A DNA stretch of 64,000 nucleotides, taken from NCBI RefSeq assembly GCF_001703635.1, contig NZ_LQZT01000007.1:1-64000 (forward strand), written 5' to 3'. The stretch comes from Parahoeflea olei (lineage in GTDB: Bacteria > Pseudomonadota > Alphaproteobacteria > Rhizobiales > Rhizobiaceae). Below the pieces are notes generated by a model. That model was not told the DNA's origin. It saw only the letters and a list, made by a program, of their open reading frames with translations, and searched no databases. Every line of letters starts with the position of its first letter. The stretch's first letter is position 1. Shown in pieces: positions 44,577 through 53,343 of the stretch. A program made the translations under genes and the position numbers.

Positions 44577-45110
44577 TCATGCCGCCGGCGTGGCGACTTT
44601 GTCCAGGTTCGATGCGGGCCGGGGCCTATGCCGGAGATGCGGCCGAAGCCGCGAAAAGAGCCGGCCCTTGAGGACGAGGCTGTGCAGGTCGCACCCCAGG
44701 CAAGCGAGCCTGCCGCTCGAGGGATCGCCGGCGAGGTCGTCGATGGTGAAGTCGTCAAAGATCGAGACGAAGGAGCCGATGGCCGCATGCACCACCGTAT
44801 CGAGGGCCGTGCCCGACGGTTCGGGGGCCGTGCGGGCCTGATCCACGAGCGAGGGCTCCATCAGCCGAAGCACATCGCCGATGACGATCGCCTCTGCAGG
44901 CCGGGACAGCCGGATGCCACCGGCGCGGCCGCGCATGCCTTCGAGAAAGCCATGCCGGCAGAGCTTCGTGACAACCTGCGCCGCGTGGTCCTTGGTGGTG
45001 CCGGCGAGGTCGGCGACGAGCCGTGTGGTTCTCGGCTTGTTGGGCTGGGGCCGTGCGCAGGCCACGAGAATGTCGATGGCGATTTCGGCCTGCCGGGTCA
45101 GTTTCATCAT
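44577..45110 (-). CDS. Rrf2-family transcriptional regulator
   Basis: This 177-residue protein has the Rrf2 winged HTH: MMKLTRQAEIAIDILVACA, then LAGTTKDHAAQVVTKLCRHG and GRAGGIRLSRPAE. IscR/RirA-type members bind an Fe-S cluster with three Cys near residues 90-105. Here that region lacks them, and a CLGC pair occurs later (about residues 142-145), so sensing may differ. It sits inside an iron/heme operon, overlapping the DUF454 gene by 4 nt, and may control the locus in response to iron. Confidence 0.82.
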   Translation of the reverse strand: MMKLTRQAEIAIDILVACARPQPNKPRTTRLVADLAGTTKDHAAQVVTKLCRHGFLEGMRGRAGGIRLSRPAEAIVIGDVLRLMEPSLVDQARTAPEPSGTALDTVVHAAIGSFVSIFDDFTIDDLAGDPSSGRLACLGCDLHSLVLKGRLFSRLRPHLRHRPRPASNLDKVATPAA

Positions 45111-45586
45111 GGTCTCTCGCCTCCTGGCTGCGGGCTCGCGAACCCGCCTGAACGGTCCACGCCGCAGGCCGCGCCCTGCCCGGGCCGCGTGACGATCCAG
45201 GCCGCGCAGCCGAGCATGGCTGCGGCGACCGGGACCGCGAGCCAGGGGTCGGGCCTGGCCGCCAACCAGAACAGCGCGTAGCCGAGCGTCATTCCGAGGC
45301 AGGCCATCCACTTCGCCCGCAGCGGAATCGCCCCCTGCGCACGCCAGTCCCGGATCAGCGGACCGGCACGCGGATGGGCCAGCATCCAGGCCTCCAGACG
45401 CGGCGAGGAGCGACCGAAACACCATGCGGCGAGGATCAGGAAAATCGTCGTCGGCATCAGCGGGAGCACCGCGCCGACCATGCCGAGCAGCAGCATGAGA
45501 CAGCCGAGCGCCATGTAGCCTGCCTGTCGGCCTTCATCGAGCCGGGAACGCCCCGGCCGCGGCGAGACCGCACGCAGCGGCATCAT
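45107..45586 (-). CDS. YbaN/DUF454-family membrane protein
   Basis: This 159-residue protein has the DUF454 core: GYMALGCLMLLLGMVGAVLP, LMPTTIFLILAAWCFGRSSP, and AHPRAGPLIRDWRAQGAIPL, with three or four helices. In several Hyphomicrobiales, DUF454 genes sit next to heme-uptake genes, as here. The ATG at 45586 is preceded by GGAGAGG; an open frame extends much further upstream but shows no domain. Function is unknown. Confidence 0.78.
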   Translation of the reverse strand: MMPLRAVSPRPGRSRLDEGRQAGYMALGCLMLLLGMVGAVLPLMPTTIFLILAAWCFGRSSPRLEAWMLAHPRAGPLIRDWRAQGAIPLRAKWMACLGMTLGYALFWLAARPDPWLAVPVAAAMLGCAAWIVTRPGQGAACGVDRSGGFASPQPGGERP

Positions 45587-45779
45587 GGAAGCCTCTCCGG
45601 TCGCGTGCAGCGACGCTTCGCCCACCCGCCGGCATCGACTGCGAGGGGAAAGCCGCCTTTTGCACGGCTGATCGGCACGAACGCCGGCGTCTGTCGGTCG
45701 GGCTGACTCGGTCATCGTTTCGAACGCCGCCATTGCGCCCTGTCGCGCGGAGAGCTCGTCTCGAGGAGAACCAGAGCCG

Positions 45780-46385
45780 TCATCCGAACACGTCCCCGAC
45801 CAGCGCATGCACGCGGCGAAATGCCTGTTCCGCCCCGGCGACGACGCGGGCTTCATCCGCCTCGGGCAGCGCCACCGCGTCGAGCGCAGCGGTGAAGGTC
45901 CTCCAGTGCAGGCCGCGGCCTTCAGGCGCGGGCGCAAGATGCCGTGCGCCAAACGCCTGCGACAGGCCGAGTTTGGCTGCTTCCTTGAGCAGGAAGGCCG
46001 CACCGAGATTGGAGCCTTCGGCGACATAGAGCCAGCCAAGCGCCACGGCGATGCCGGGCAGCGGTTCCGCACGGCCTGGGGTCAGCGTTGGCGACGCCAT
46101 GCCGAGATCGGCCATGTCCTGGCGGATCAGGTCGAGGCGGCGGCGTTCTTCCAGGTCCGGAAGCAGGGCCTGCAGCTCCGGGTGGCCAAAAAGCGGGTCG
46201 ATCTCGGCGTGGAAGCGATGCTGCACCGCGAGGAACCGGCCATAGCGCTCGCGATCGGCAAAGGGCTCGCGGGCCATGATCGCCTGGTCCAGACGCTCGT
46301 GGGTGGAATGGGTGGCCCGCTTCAGCCGCTTGGCCCGGCCCACCTCTCCGGCCTCGGCTTGTGTTTCCAATGTCTCATGCGTCAT
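45780..46385 (-). CDS. hemO: Bacterial heme oxygenase (HemO/BphO type)
   Basis: This 201-residue all-helical protein has the proximal histidine region LKRATHSTHERLDQAIM and the distal helix GWLYVAEGSNLGAAFLLKEA with its Gly-rich bend. It would cleave heme to biliverdin, CO and iron in the cytoplasm, completing use of heme taken in by the receptor encoded 80 nt upstream. About 190 nt separate it from DUF454, with no gene between them. No phytochrome gene is adjacent, so iron recovery is more likely than chromophore supply. Confidence 0.85.
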   Translation of the reverse strand: MTHETLETQAEAGEVGRAKRLKRATHSTHERLDQAIMAREPFADRERYGRFLAVQHRFHAEIDPLFGHPELQALLPDLEERRRLDLIRQDMADLGMASPTLTPGRAEPLPGIAVALGWLYVAEGSNLGAAFLLKEAAKLGLSQAFGARHLAPAPEGRGLHWRTFTAALDAVALPEADEARVVAGAEQAFRRVHALVGDVFG

Positions 46386-46465
46386 CGCTCTGCCCTCATC
46401 TGTGTCTCCGCCATGACAGCGGCTCGTTTCCGCCCCGGAGCGCGATGCCGCGCGGGGCCGTGTCG

Positions 46466-49201
46466 TCAGAATTTCGCTGTCAGGCTCGCGCGGAAGGTGC
46501 GGCCGGGCGACGGCATCAGGCCGAGGGTCAGCGCATCCATGTAATAGACGTCGGTGACGTTATCGACGGCGACTTCCAGCTGCAGATTGTCGTTGACCTT
46601 GTAGCTCGCGAACAGGTCCACCAGCGTGTATTTTTGCCAGTTCACCACGGTCGTGTAGCCGCCGGTTTCGACATTGGTCATGCGGCCGCGATCGCCGGTA
46701 TAGGTCACCCGCCCGCCGACATCGAGGGCATCGTCGAACAACCGCAGACCGGCCGTCAGCGTGGCGCTCTTGTTCGGCGGGCGGTGCAGCTGCGCGTACC
46801 CGTTCTTGACGCCGGACTGACGGCACATGACCCCGGAGAGCAATTCCTCCGCGCAGAATTCGATCTTGTCGTAGAGGATGCCGCCGACGTCGAAATAGCC
46901 CCAGCCCGCATCATAGCCGAGGGAGGCTTCGAAACCCCGGAACAGCGCATGCTCGATATTGGAGACCGACACGCTCGGATCGTTGGTGCGCGTCAGGTAA
47001 TCCTTGACGTCATTGTTGAAATAACTCGCCTTGAAGCGAAGCTTGTCGCCCGCGCGCAGCACGTTCTCCTGAAGGATGTTGAGCCCCAGCTCGGTATCGC
47101 GCGAGCGCTCCGGGCGCACGCCGACCAGGGGGTCGGGACTGAAGGAGAAACCGGTCGTGGATTCGAACAGGCTGGGCGAGCGGATCGCCTCGGAGTATTT
47201 CGCATAGAGCTGGATGCCGCTCCAGGGCTCCACGGTGACGCCGACCATCGGCGCCCAGCCGCTGTTCTTTTCCTCGTTGTGCTGATCCAGTCCGTAACCG
47301 GTGTTGTTGTCGTAGGACTGCGTCCAGGTGTAGCGCAGCGCCGCATCGACCTTCAGCCAGTCTTTCGGCTTCCAGTCGCCGGCTACAAAGGCGCTCGCTT
47401 CCTTGCGCCAGCCATCGCGCGAGGCCAGCAGTTCGTTGCTGTCGACATTCACGTTTCCGGCGGGCGGCTCCAGGGTTTCATAGACGAAGGACCCTCCAGT
47501 CGCGACCGTGACATCGCCCCACTGCGTGCTCATCTCCGAGGTGTTGACAAGGTCGAAGCCGTAGCGCTTGGCGATGTCCCAGTAGGCCTGCGGAAAATGC
47601 GCCACGGTGCCGCCGAAGTCGAAGGCATAGGGCGTCAGGATATGGGTGTCTGTATCGGTCATCCAGATATTGGCCTTGAGGTTGACCCAATCGTTCTCGT
47701 CGGGGTTCCAGCGATATCCGGCGCGATAGGTGTCGACCGACACTTCGCTCAACGGGGCCTGCGTGGCGCCGTCGAACCGGATGATGACCGACGGCATCAT
47801 CTCGCCGAACAGGCTGTGGTAGCGCATGTAGCTGAAGTCGAAGACATGTCCGCCATCGAGTTCCGCCTTGGCCTTGAAGAGATAGGAAGTGTTGTCCTGC
47901 GAGGTGTTGAGCACCTCTTCGCCGGCGCGATAGCGGTTGAGGCCGGTCAGCGAATAGACGGTGTAATCCGTGATCTGCTCCGGCCTGCCGGGCCGGCCGG
48001 GCCGAATGACCGTGTCGTAGGACTTCGTCAGTTGCGGCGTCCTGCCATGGGTGCCCGCATGATAGTTGCCGTTCTTGCGCCTGGAATAGGCCGCCACCAC
48101 CTCAAACATGTCGTTGCGCGCGGCAAATGCAGCACTGCCCGATCCGGAATTGGGCTCAAGAAACGCCGGGCGATCCATGCCGTCGGGACTGCCGACGAGC
48201 GGGTTGTCGGGAAGCGTGTCGAGCGTGCATCCCCAGTTGCAGCCGGTGGTGTAGCGCGACTTGGCCATCGGGGCATAGCCGCCCGCGGTACCGACCGCCG
48301 GCGGCGTGGAGGTATTGGCCATCATGCCGCCGCGCAGCCTTACGCCCCAGTTCTTGCCGTCCATGATGATGTCGTCGGCGTTGATGGTTTCCATGCGCAC
48401 CAGCCCGCCTGTGGCCCCGACACCATAGACACTGGCCGAGGGCCCCTTCTCGATGACCACACCGCCGATCATGTCCGGGTCGACATAGTTGCGGGAGGCG
48501 ACCCCGGAATAGCCGCGATAGACCGTGTTCTGCTGCATCGTGCCGTCGACGACGACGGGAACCCGCCCAAACCCCTGCATGCCGCGGACGTTCACATCGA
48601 CGGCGCCGCTGTTGCGATTGTCGCCGGTCAAGACGCCGGGCGTGCCCTTGATGAAATCGCCCACCGAAGAGCCCCGGAACCGCTGGATCTTGGCGTCGCT
48701 CAGGAAGGCACTGCTGCCGGCGGTACGATAGTTGGCGTCGTCATCCGCCAGGCTTCCGAGCGTCGCCGTGCGCCCAGCGCCGCCATTGACGGTGATCGTG
48801 TCGAGCAGCAGCGACCCGTCATCGGCGGCCGGGGCATGCGCCGCAGCGATGCGGTCGCTGATGGTGACGGTGGTCGGATTGGTGAAGCTGTAGGAAAGGC
48901 CCGCGCCGGAGAGCAAGTGCTGCAGCGCCGCCTCCGGCCGGAGCGCGCCGCTGACGGCGGTCGAGCGCTTGCCGGCGGCGTCCTGTGAGGCGACGAACAC
49001 CTCGACGCCGGTCTGGCGGGAGAAGGCGATCAGGGCGCTCGCAAGCGGCTGGGCTGGGATGTTCAGGTTGGCCTCCGAAGCGGCGGCCGATTGCGCCATC
49101 ACACGGTCGCCGGCCGAGACCGCGATCACGGCCGTGCCGGCCATCAGGCCCGCGAGCAAGTTCCGGAACCGCGTTCCCCTGTCACATCCACTGTTACGCA
49201 T
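46466..49201 (-). CDS. TonB-dependent heme-type receptor with STN signalling domain
   Basis: This 911-residue outer-membrane receptor has a signal peptide ending MAQSAA and a secretin/TonB N-terminal (STN) domain (NIPAQPLASALIAFSRQTGV onward). The TonB box is DTITVNGG near residue 135, followed by a plug (VRGMQGFGRVPVVVDG) and a 22-strand barrel ending FRASLTAKF. EAIRSPSLFES resembles the FRAP region of heme receptors. Cys pairs (GCNWGC; CAEELLSGVMC) suggest external disulfides. The STN domain should signal through FecR to the sigma factor encoded upstream. Its first ~143 residues are identical to those of the second receptor. A GTG two codons earlier could be the start. Confidence 0.9.
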   Translation of the reverse strand: MRNSGCDRGTRFRNLLAGLMAGTAVIAVSAGDRVMAQSAAASEANLNIPAQPLASALIAFSRQTGVEVFVASQDAAGKRSTAVSGALRPEAALQHLLSGAGLSYSFTNPTTVTISDRIAAAHAPAADDGSLLLDTITVNGGAGRTATLGSLADDDANYRTAGSSAFLSDAKIQRFRGSSVGDFIKGTPGVLTGDNRNSGAVDVNVRGMQGFGRVPVVVDGTMQQNTVYRGYSGVASRNYVDPDMIGGVVIEKGPSASVYGVGATGGLVRMETINADDIIMDGKNWGVRLRGGMMANTSTPPAVGTAGGYAPMAKSRYTTGCNWGCTLDTLPDNPLVGSPDGMDRPAFLEPNSGSGSAAFAARNDMFEVVAAYSRRKNGNYHAGTHGRTPQLTKSYDTVIRPGRPGRPEQITDYTVYSLTGLNRYRAGEEVLNTSQDNTSYLFKAKAELDGGHVFDFSYMRYHSLFGEMMPSVIIRFDGATQAPLSEVSVDTYRAGYRWNPDENDWVNLKANIWMTDTDTHILTPYAFDFGGTVAHFPQAYWDIAKRYGFDLVNTSEMSTQWGDVTVATGGSFVYETLEPPAGNVNVDSNELLASRDGWRKEASAFVAGDWKPKDWLKVDAALRYTWTQSYDNNTGYGLDQHNEEKNSGWAPMVGVTVEPWSGIQLYAKYSEAIRSPSLFESTTGFSFSPDPLVGVRPERSRDTELGLNILQENVLRAGDKLRFKASYFNNDVKDYLTRTNDPSVSVSNIEHALFRGFEASLGYDAGWGYFDVGGILYDKIEFCAEELLSGVMCRQSGVKNGYAQLHRPPNKSATLTAGLRLFDDALDVGGRVTYTGDRGRMTNVETGGYTTVVNWQKYTLVDLFASYKVNDNLQLEVAVDNVTDVYYMDALTLGLMPSPGRTFRASLTAKF

Positions 49202-49412
49202 GATCACCTGTCTCCAAACACACTGGAGACCGGCCGAAAGCGGCCTCCTGACTATGAAGACGGCGGGCTTGGGAAAAGTAATTAGAGGCCGGAGCGTTTT
49301 TTTCGCGGCGCGTCAGCCGGGCATGATCAGCGTGAACAGCCCCGGGACCTGCATGACCCGCAGCCCCAGGCTCTCGGCGATGGTGCCGATCGCCGCGTCG
49401 ATGCGGCCGGTG
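48778..49412 (-). repeat. 635-bp duplication, copy A
   Basis: This segment is nearly identical to 52709-53343 (constant offset 3931). It comprises the coding region for signal peptide, STN domain and TonB box of the first receptor, its leader, and a piece of the fecR 3' end. I saw four mismatches, all in the fecR part; the receptor part appears identical. It implies a tandem duplication or recent gene conversion. Confidence 0.9.
49313..49412 (-). pseudogene. fecR 3'-end remnant
   Basis: Read on the minus strand this encodes TGRIDAAIGTIAESLG, then LRVMQVPGLF and a stop. These are the last ~31 residues of the FecR encoded at 53244-54224 with one change (Leu to Phe). The 5' part is missing. It is the scar left when the receptor-plus-fecR-end unit was duplicated. 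It lies 112 nt upstream of the first receptor. Confidence 0.85.
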
Positions 49413-49558
49413 CTGAAAAATACCCCCGACCGGCTGGATCCGGCCGCGCTCTTCAATATCCGGAAGCAGGGCCAACAGCGGCGAAGCGCAGAGCGATCAG
49501 CTGCACCGTCCTTCCCGGAACAGGGCTCGCCAAAGCGGGGGCGCGGGGGGGGAGGAAC

Positions 49559-49591
49559 CGCCTGCCTTCTCCCTTCCGGGAAAGGCAGGCG
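49559..49591 (-). terminator. Hairpin after the fused receptor gene
   Basis: A perfect 10-bp stem (49559-49568 with 49582-49591, 13-nt loop) lies 16 nt past the stop of the Omp-fused receptor on the minus strand. It lacks a T-run, so it may attenuate read-through into the second receptor. Confidence 0.5.
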
Positions 49592-49607
49592 CGCAGTGTC
49601 GGGGAGG

Positions 49608-52600
49608 TCAGAACCGGTAGTTCAAGCCGATATTGACGGTGTGAAGGTCAAGCGTGTTGGACGCCTTCCTGCCGTTTGTGATGTCGAAAGCCCCGGACGT
49701 GGTGTCCGCGCCGGCACGGGCACTTTGGAACTCGAAATCGGCGCTGCCAAAGTGGCTATAGGCATAGCTTGTGCTGAGCGACCATCTGTCGTTGATGGCG
49801 TATTCCGTGCCAGCGCCCAGCGTAAACCCGAGCCGCGTCTTTTTGGTGCGCTCGACGGAGGCAATCGTGGTGACCGGCGAATAGCTGTCCTTTCTCCAAT
49901 ACTGCTCGCGGGCCAGGCTTTCCCGGGCCAGAGCGAGGCCTCCCGTGCCGTAAACCATCCAGCGATTTCCGAGCGCATAGCCAAGACGCCCGCGAATCGT
50001 CGAAACCCAGTCGACATCATGGTAGGTCAGCGCCTGCGCGGAGCCCGCGTCGGCCAGGCCGGCTTCAGTCGAAACAGTCTTTTGCTTGCCGTTCATCCAG
50101 GTCCTGCTCCAGTCCGCCTCGACGCCGAGCACGATCCCGTTGGCGAACTGCCAATTGTAGCCCGCCTGAACGCCGAACAGGCCGTTTTTCATATCGAGGT
50201 CCGTCGACTCCGCGCGTGTCGTTGCGTTTGTCGTTCCATCAAGCGCAGTGGTTGTTCCCCTCTCACCGGAAAACGCCCCACCGGCATGCATGCCCGCATA
50301 GAGCCCGGTCCAGTCGACCACTCCGGAAGCCGCACCGTAGGCTCCGCCCGAAAACGGCGAGAAGGCCGGGTTGAGGCTTTGGTCGCCGCCGAATGTACCG
50401 GTGAGGCTTGCATAGAAGGTGCGTCCAGGTCCCGGTTGGGAGACAAGGCCGAGCGGATCGACATAATACTGATCAAACAGGTTCTCGACCCGGATCGAGG
50501 CGGTGAGGTTGCCGCTAATCTTGTACTCGGCGAAGACATCGACAAGCCTGTAGGGATCCCACCGGACCGGCGTAATGAACTGCTGCGCGCCCTGGGCCGT
50601 CACGTCGCCGTGACCGATGGCGCGGGGGCCCACGTGAGAGATGCGGCCGCCGATCGTCAACCTGTCCTGCAACAGCTTTTGCGACAGCGTCAGATCAACC
50701 GTGTATTCGGGTTGAACGTGGTTCGTCGCATAGTCGGCATAAAGGGTCTTGTCTTCGCAGGTCGCGGCGGTCCGGCAATATTCCACATTGAGGAAATAGT
50801 TGGCCGCCAGTTCGGCCGTAAAGCCGCCCGCTTCGTATCGGCCAGAAAGCTCGAGCCCCGAAAATTTCGCCCGGTGAATATTGGTTATGTCCAGCCCGAG
50901 TGCGTTGGGATTTGTCGGATCGACAATGATGCCCCGCGCCAGATAGTCCTTCACGTTCCAGTTGAAGTACCCAAGCTTGAGCATCGCCCGGTCGTCCGGC
51001 CGCATCAGCCCGTCCCGGTTGAAATTGGCGCCAATTTCCCAGTTGTTGGACCGTTCGGGCCTGACGGCGTTATTGGCCACCACGCTGTTGAAGGCCGATA
51101 CCGATTCGATAATGCTCGGCGCCCGCATCATGCTGGAATAGCTGGCATAGACCTGCGTGCCTTCAAAGGGTTCAACGGTAATGCCGACAGACGGGCTAAA
51201 ACCGCCGGCATCGGTCTCATAGCCCACAACGACACGGTCATTGTCGACCTGGCTGCGCTCATAGGGATCAACGCGATCCTTGGACCAGAAATGCGAATAA
51301 CGAAGACCTGCATTCAGCGTCAGCCAATCCCATTCAAACGGTTTGTAGCTGCCCTTTACATAGCCTGCGACTTCCTGCCTGATGCCGTCGCGCGGCGTGA
51401 CCCATCCTTCGAGTGCGGCCGCATGCCTGCTGCCGCGGGTGTCTTCCGCACGATACGACAGGCCATAGGTGAGATTGAGATCCGCATGGTCGAGGGAAAC
51501 CAGCGATGTGTTGCTGATGCTGCCTCCCCACATGTCCGTGTCAGATCCGACGCGATACCCTGCCGGCAGGCCGACGGATTCCGCGGTAACGCCCCACCGT
51601 CCGCCACGCAGCGGGTTACGCTGCTCAAGATGGGTCCAGTAGGCATTCGCCTTCATGTCGACCAGATCGTTTCCTTCCGGATTCCAGCGATAGCGCGCCG
51701 TGAACGTATCGAGGCTGGTTCCGGTGGTTTGCGCCTGCTGCAAGGCTTGCGACATGTAGCCGGACTGTGCCGATGCCAACCGGTCGCCGGCTTCACTGCG
51801 GTAACCGGTGTAGCCGAGTTGCAGTTTCTGATCGCTGCCGATGTCTGCGTTCAGCTTGAACAGCCAGGACTCGGTTTCGAGCTGGGTGTTGAGGACTTCC
51901 TCGCCGGCACGATAATTCGACAGGCCACCATTCTCGATGACGTCGCGATACAGGAAGTCGGGATTGCAGACCCCGTTGGCATAGCAGAACGGGCGCGGCC
52001 CCGTGCTCACCGGATTCGCGGCCGCACCATGGGTTCCGGCGTGGTAGTTGCCCTGCTTTCGCCTGGCATACCCGCCGAGAATGTCGAACCCTTCGCCCTT
52101 GTAGGCACCGACGATGCTGCCCGATCCGCTGGTGGGCGACAGCAGGGATGGGCGATCCATCCCGGTTGGAGAAGCTGTGGCAGAACCATATCCCGTGGTC
52201 GGATTGCTCACGCTGCCCAGGGGATTGTTGTACCTGTATCCCGCCTTGTTGCCGGCAACGGGGCCACTGGTATTCCCGCCGACGCCGCCCTTGACGCGAA
52301 CACCCCAGGTATCTCCCGGTTTGACGATGTCATCGGCGCTCAATGTCCGCATGGAGATTGAGCCGGCATTGCCCCAGGAGGCTGTGTCCGCCCCCTTGAG
52401 AACATCGACGCTGGCGATGAAATCCGGGTCGACGAATGTCCGGTTGGAAAGCCCTTGATAGCCCTGGTAGATCGTGACCGCGTTCTCGGCCCCGTCAATG
52501 GTTGTCGCGACACGGCCAAAACCCTGCATGCCCCGGACATTCGGATCGATCGACCCGGCGCCATTGCGGGCCTCTCCCGACATGACACCCGGCGTGCCAC

Positions 52601-53132
52601 GGAACATGTCGGCCGGACTCGATCCGCGGAAACGCTCGATCTTCTCGCCCGAAATATGGGCCGCAGCCCCGGCCGTTTGATAGGGGCTGTAGACCGAGCC
52701 TTCCCTGCCGCCGCCATTGACGGTGATCGTGTCGAGCAGCAGCGACCCGTCATCGGCGGCCGGGGCATGCGCCGCAGCGATGCGGTCGCTGATGGTGACG
52801 GTGGTCGGATTGGTGAAGCTGTAGGAAAGGCCCGCGCCGGAGAGCAAGTGCTGCAGCGCCGCCTCCGGCCGGAGCGCGCCGCTGACGGCGGTCGAGCGCT
52901 TGCCGGCGGCGTCCTGTGAGGCGACGAACACCTCGACGCCGGTCTGGCGGGAGAAGGCGATCAGGGCGCTCGCAAGCGGCTGGGCTGGGATGTTCAGGTT
53001 GGCCTCCGAAGCGGCGGCCGATTGCGCCATCACACGGTCGCCGGCCGAGACCGCGATCACGGCCGTGCCGGCCATCAGGCCCGCGAGCAAGTTCCGGAAC
53101 CGCGTTCCCCTGTCACATCCACTGTTACGCAT
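49608..53132 (-). CDS. TonB-dependent receptor with STN domain fused to a C-terminal Omp25/Omp31-like barrel
   Basis: This protein has 1174 residues. Residues 1-~140 (signal peptide, STN, TonB box DTITVNGG) match the other receptor. Plug and 22-strand barrel follow (VRGMQGFGRVATTIDG, MMRAPSIIESV, CRTAATC), with the usual barrel end FYASLTGTF near residue 914. A further 260 residues follow: a short linker, then VVDWTGLYAGMHAGGAF, GVQAGYNWQFANGIVLGVEA, VDWVSTIRGRLGYALGNRW, MVYGTGGLALARE, TLGAGTEYAINDRWSLSTSY and VNIGLNYRF. This is a complete 8-strand Omp25-type surface-antigen barrel. No stop or frameshift separates the two barrels. It lies 112 nt downstream of fecR. Ligand is probably heme or a heme protein, by paralogy and by the hemO neighbour. 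Confidence 0.9.
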   Translation of the reverse strand: MRNSGCDRGTRFRNLLAGLMAGTAVIAVSAGDRVMAQSAAASEANLNIPAQPLASALIAFSRQTGVEVFVASQDAAGKRSTAVSGALRPEAALQHLLSGAGLSYSFTNPTTVTISDRIAAAHAPAADDGSLLLDTITVNGGGREGSVYSPYQTAGAAAHISGEKIERFRGSSPADMFRGTPGVMSGEARNGAGSIDPNVRGMQGFGRVATTIDGAENAVTIYQGYQGLSNRTFVDPDFIASVDVLKGADTASWGNAGSISMRTLSADDIVKPGDTWGVRVKGGVGGNTSGPVAGNKAGYRYNNPLGSVSNPTTGYGSATASPTGMDRPSLLSPTSGSGSIVGAYKGEGFDILGGYARRKQGNYHAGTHGAAANPVSTGPRPFCYANGVCNPDFLYRDVIENGGLSNYRAGEEVLNTQLETESWLFKLNADIGSDQKLQLGYTGYRSEAGDRLASAQSGYMSQALQQAQTTGTSLDTFTARYRWNPEGNDLVDMKANAYWTHLEQRNPLRGGRWGVTAESVGLPAGYRVGSDTDMWGGSISNTSLVSLDHADLNLTYGLSYRAEDTRGSRHAAALEGWVTPRDGIRQEVAGYVKGSYKPFEWDWLTLNAGLRYSHFWSKDRVDPYERSQVDNDRVVVGYETDAGGFSPSVGITVEPFEGTQVYASYSSMMRAPSIIESVSAFNSVVANNAVRPERSNNWEIGANFNRDGLMRPDDRAMLKLGYFNWNVKDYLARGIIVDPTNPNALGLDITNIHRAKFSGLELSGRYEAGGFTAELAANYFLNVEYCRTAATCEDKTLYADYATNHVQPEYTVDLTLSQKLLQDRLTIGGRISHVGPRAIGHGDVTAQGAQQFITPVRWDPYRLVDVFAEYKISGNLTASIRVENLFDQYYVDPLGLVSQPGPGRTFYASLTGTFGGDQSLNPAFSPFSGGAYGAASGVVDWTGLYAGMHAGGAFSGERGTTTALDGTTNATTRAESTDLDMKNGLFGVQAGYNWQFANGIVLGVEADWSRTWMNGKQKTVSTEAGLADAGSAQALTYHDVDWVSTIRGRLGYALGNRWMVYGTGGLALARESLAREQYWRKDSYSPVTTIASVERTKKTRLGFTLGAGTEYAINDRWSLSTSYAYSHFGSADFEFQSARAGADTTSGAFDITNGRKASNTLDLHTVNIGLNYRF

Positions 53133-53343
53133 GATCACCTGTCTCCAAACACACTGGAGACCGGCCGAAAGCGGCCTCCTGACTATGAAGACGGCGGGCT
53201 TGGGAAAAGTAATTAGAGGCCGGAGCGTTTTTTTCGCGGCGCGTCAGCCGGGCATGATCAACGTGAGCAGCCCCGGGACCTGCATGACGCGCAGCCCCAG
53301 GCTCTCGGCGATGGTGCCGATCGCCGCATCGATGCGGCCGGTG
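52709..53343 (-). repeat. 635-bp duplication, copy B
   Basis: This is the partner of 48778-49412. It spans the last ~33 codons of intact fecR, the fecR-receptor leader, and the start of the fused receptor through its TonB box. Because fecR is whole here, this copy is probably the original context and copy A the derived one. Confidence 0.9.

Noticed and set aside
46361..52361. Very long plus-strand open frames opposite the two TonB-dependent receptors
   Set aside because: They are antisense shadows; the receptors have signal peptides, STN domains and barrels, and the duplicated shadow merely mirrors the repeat.
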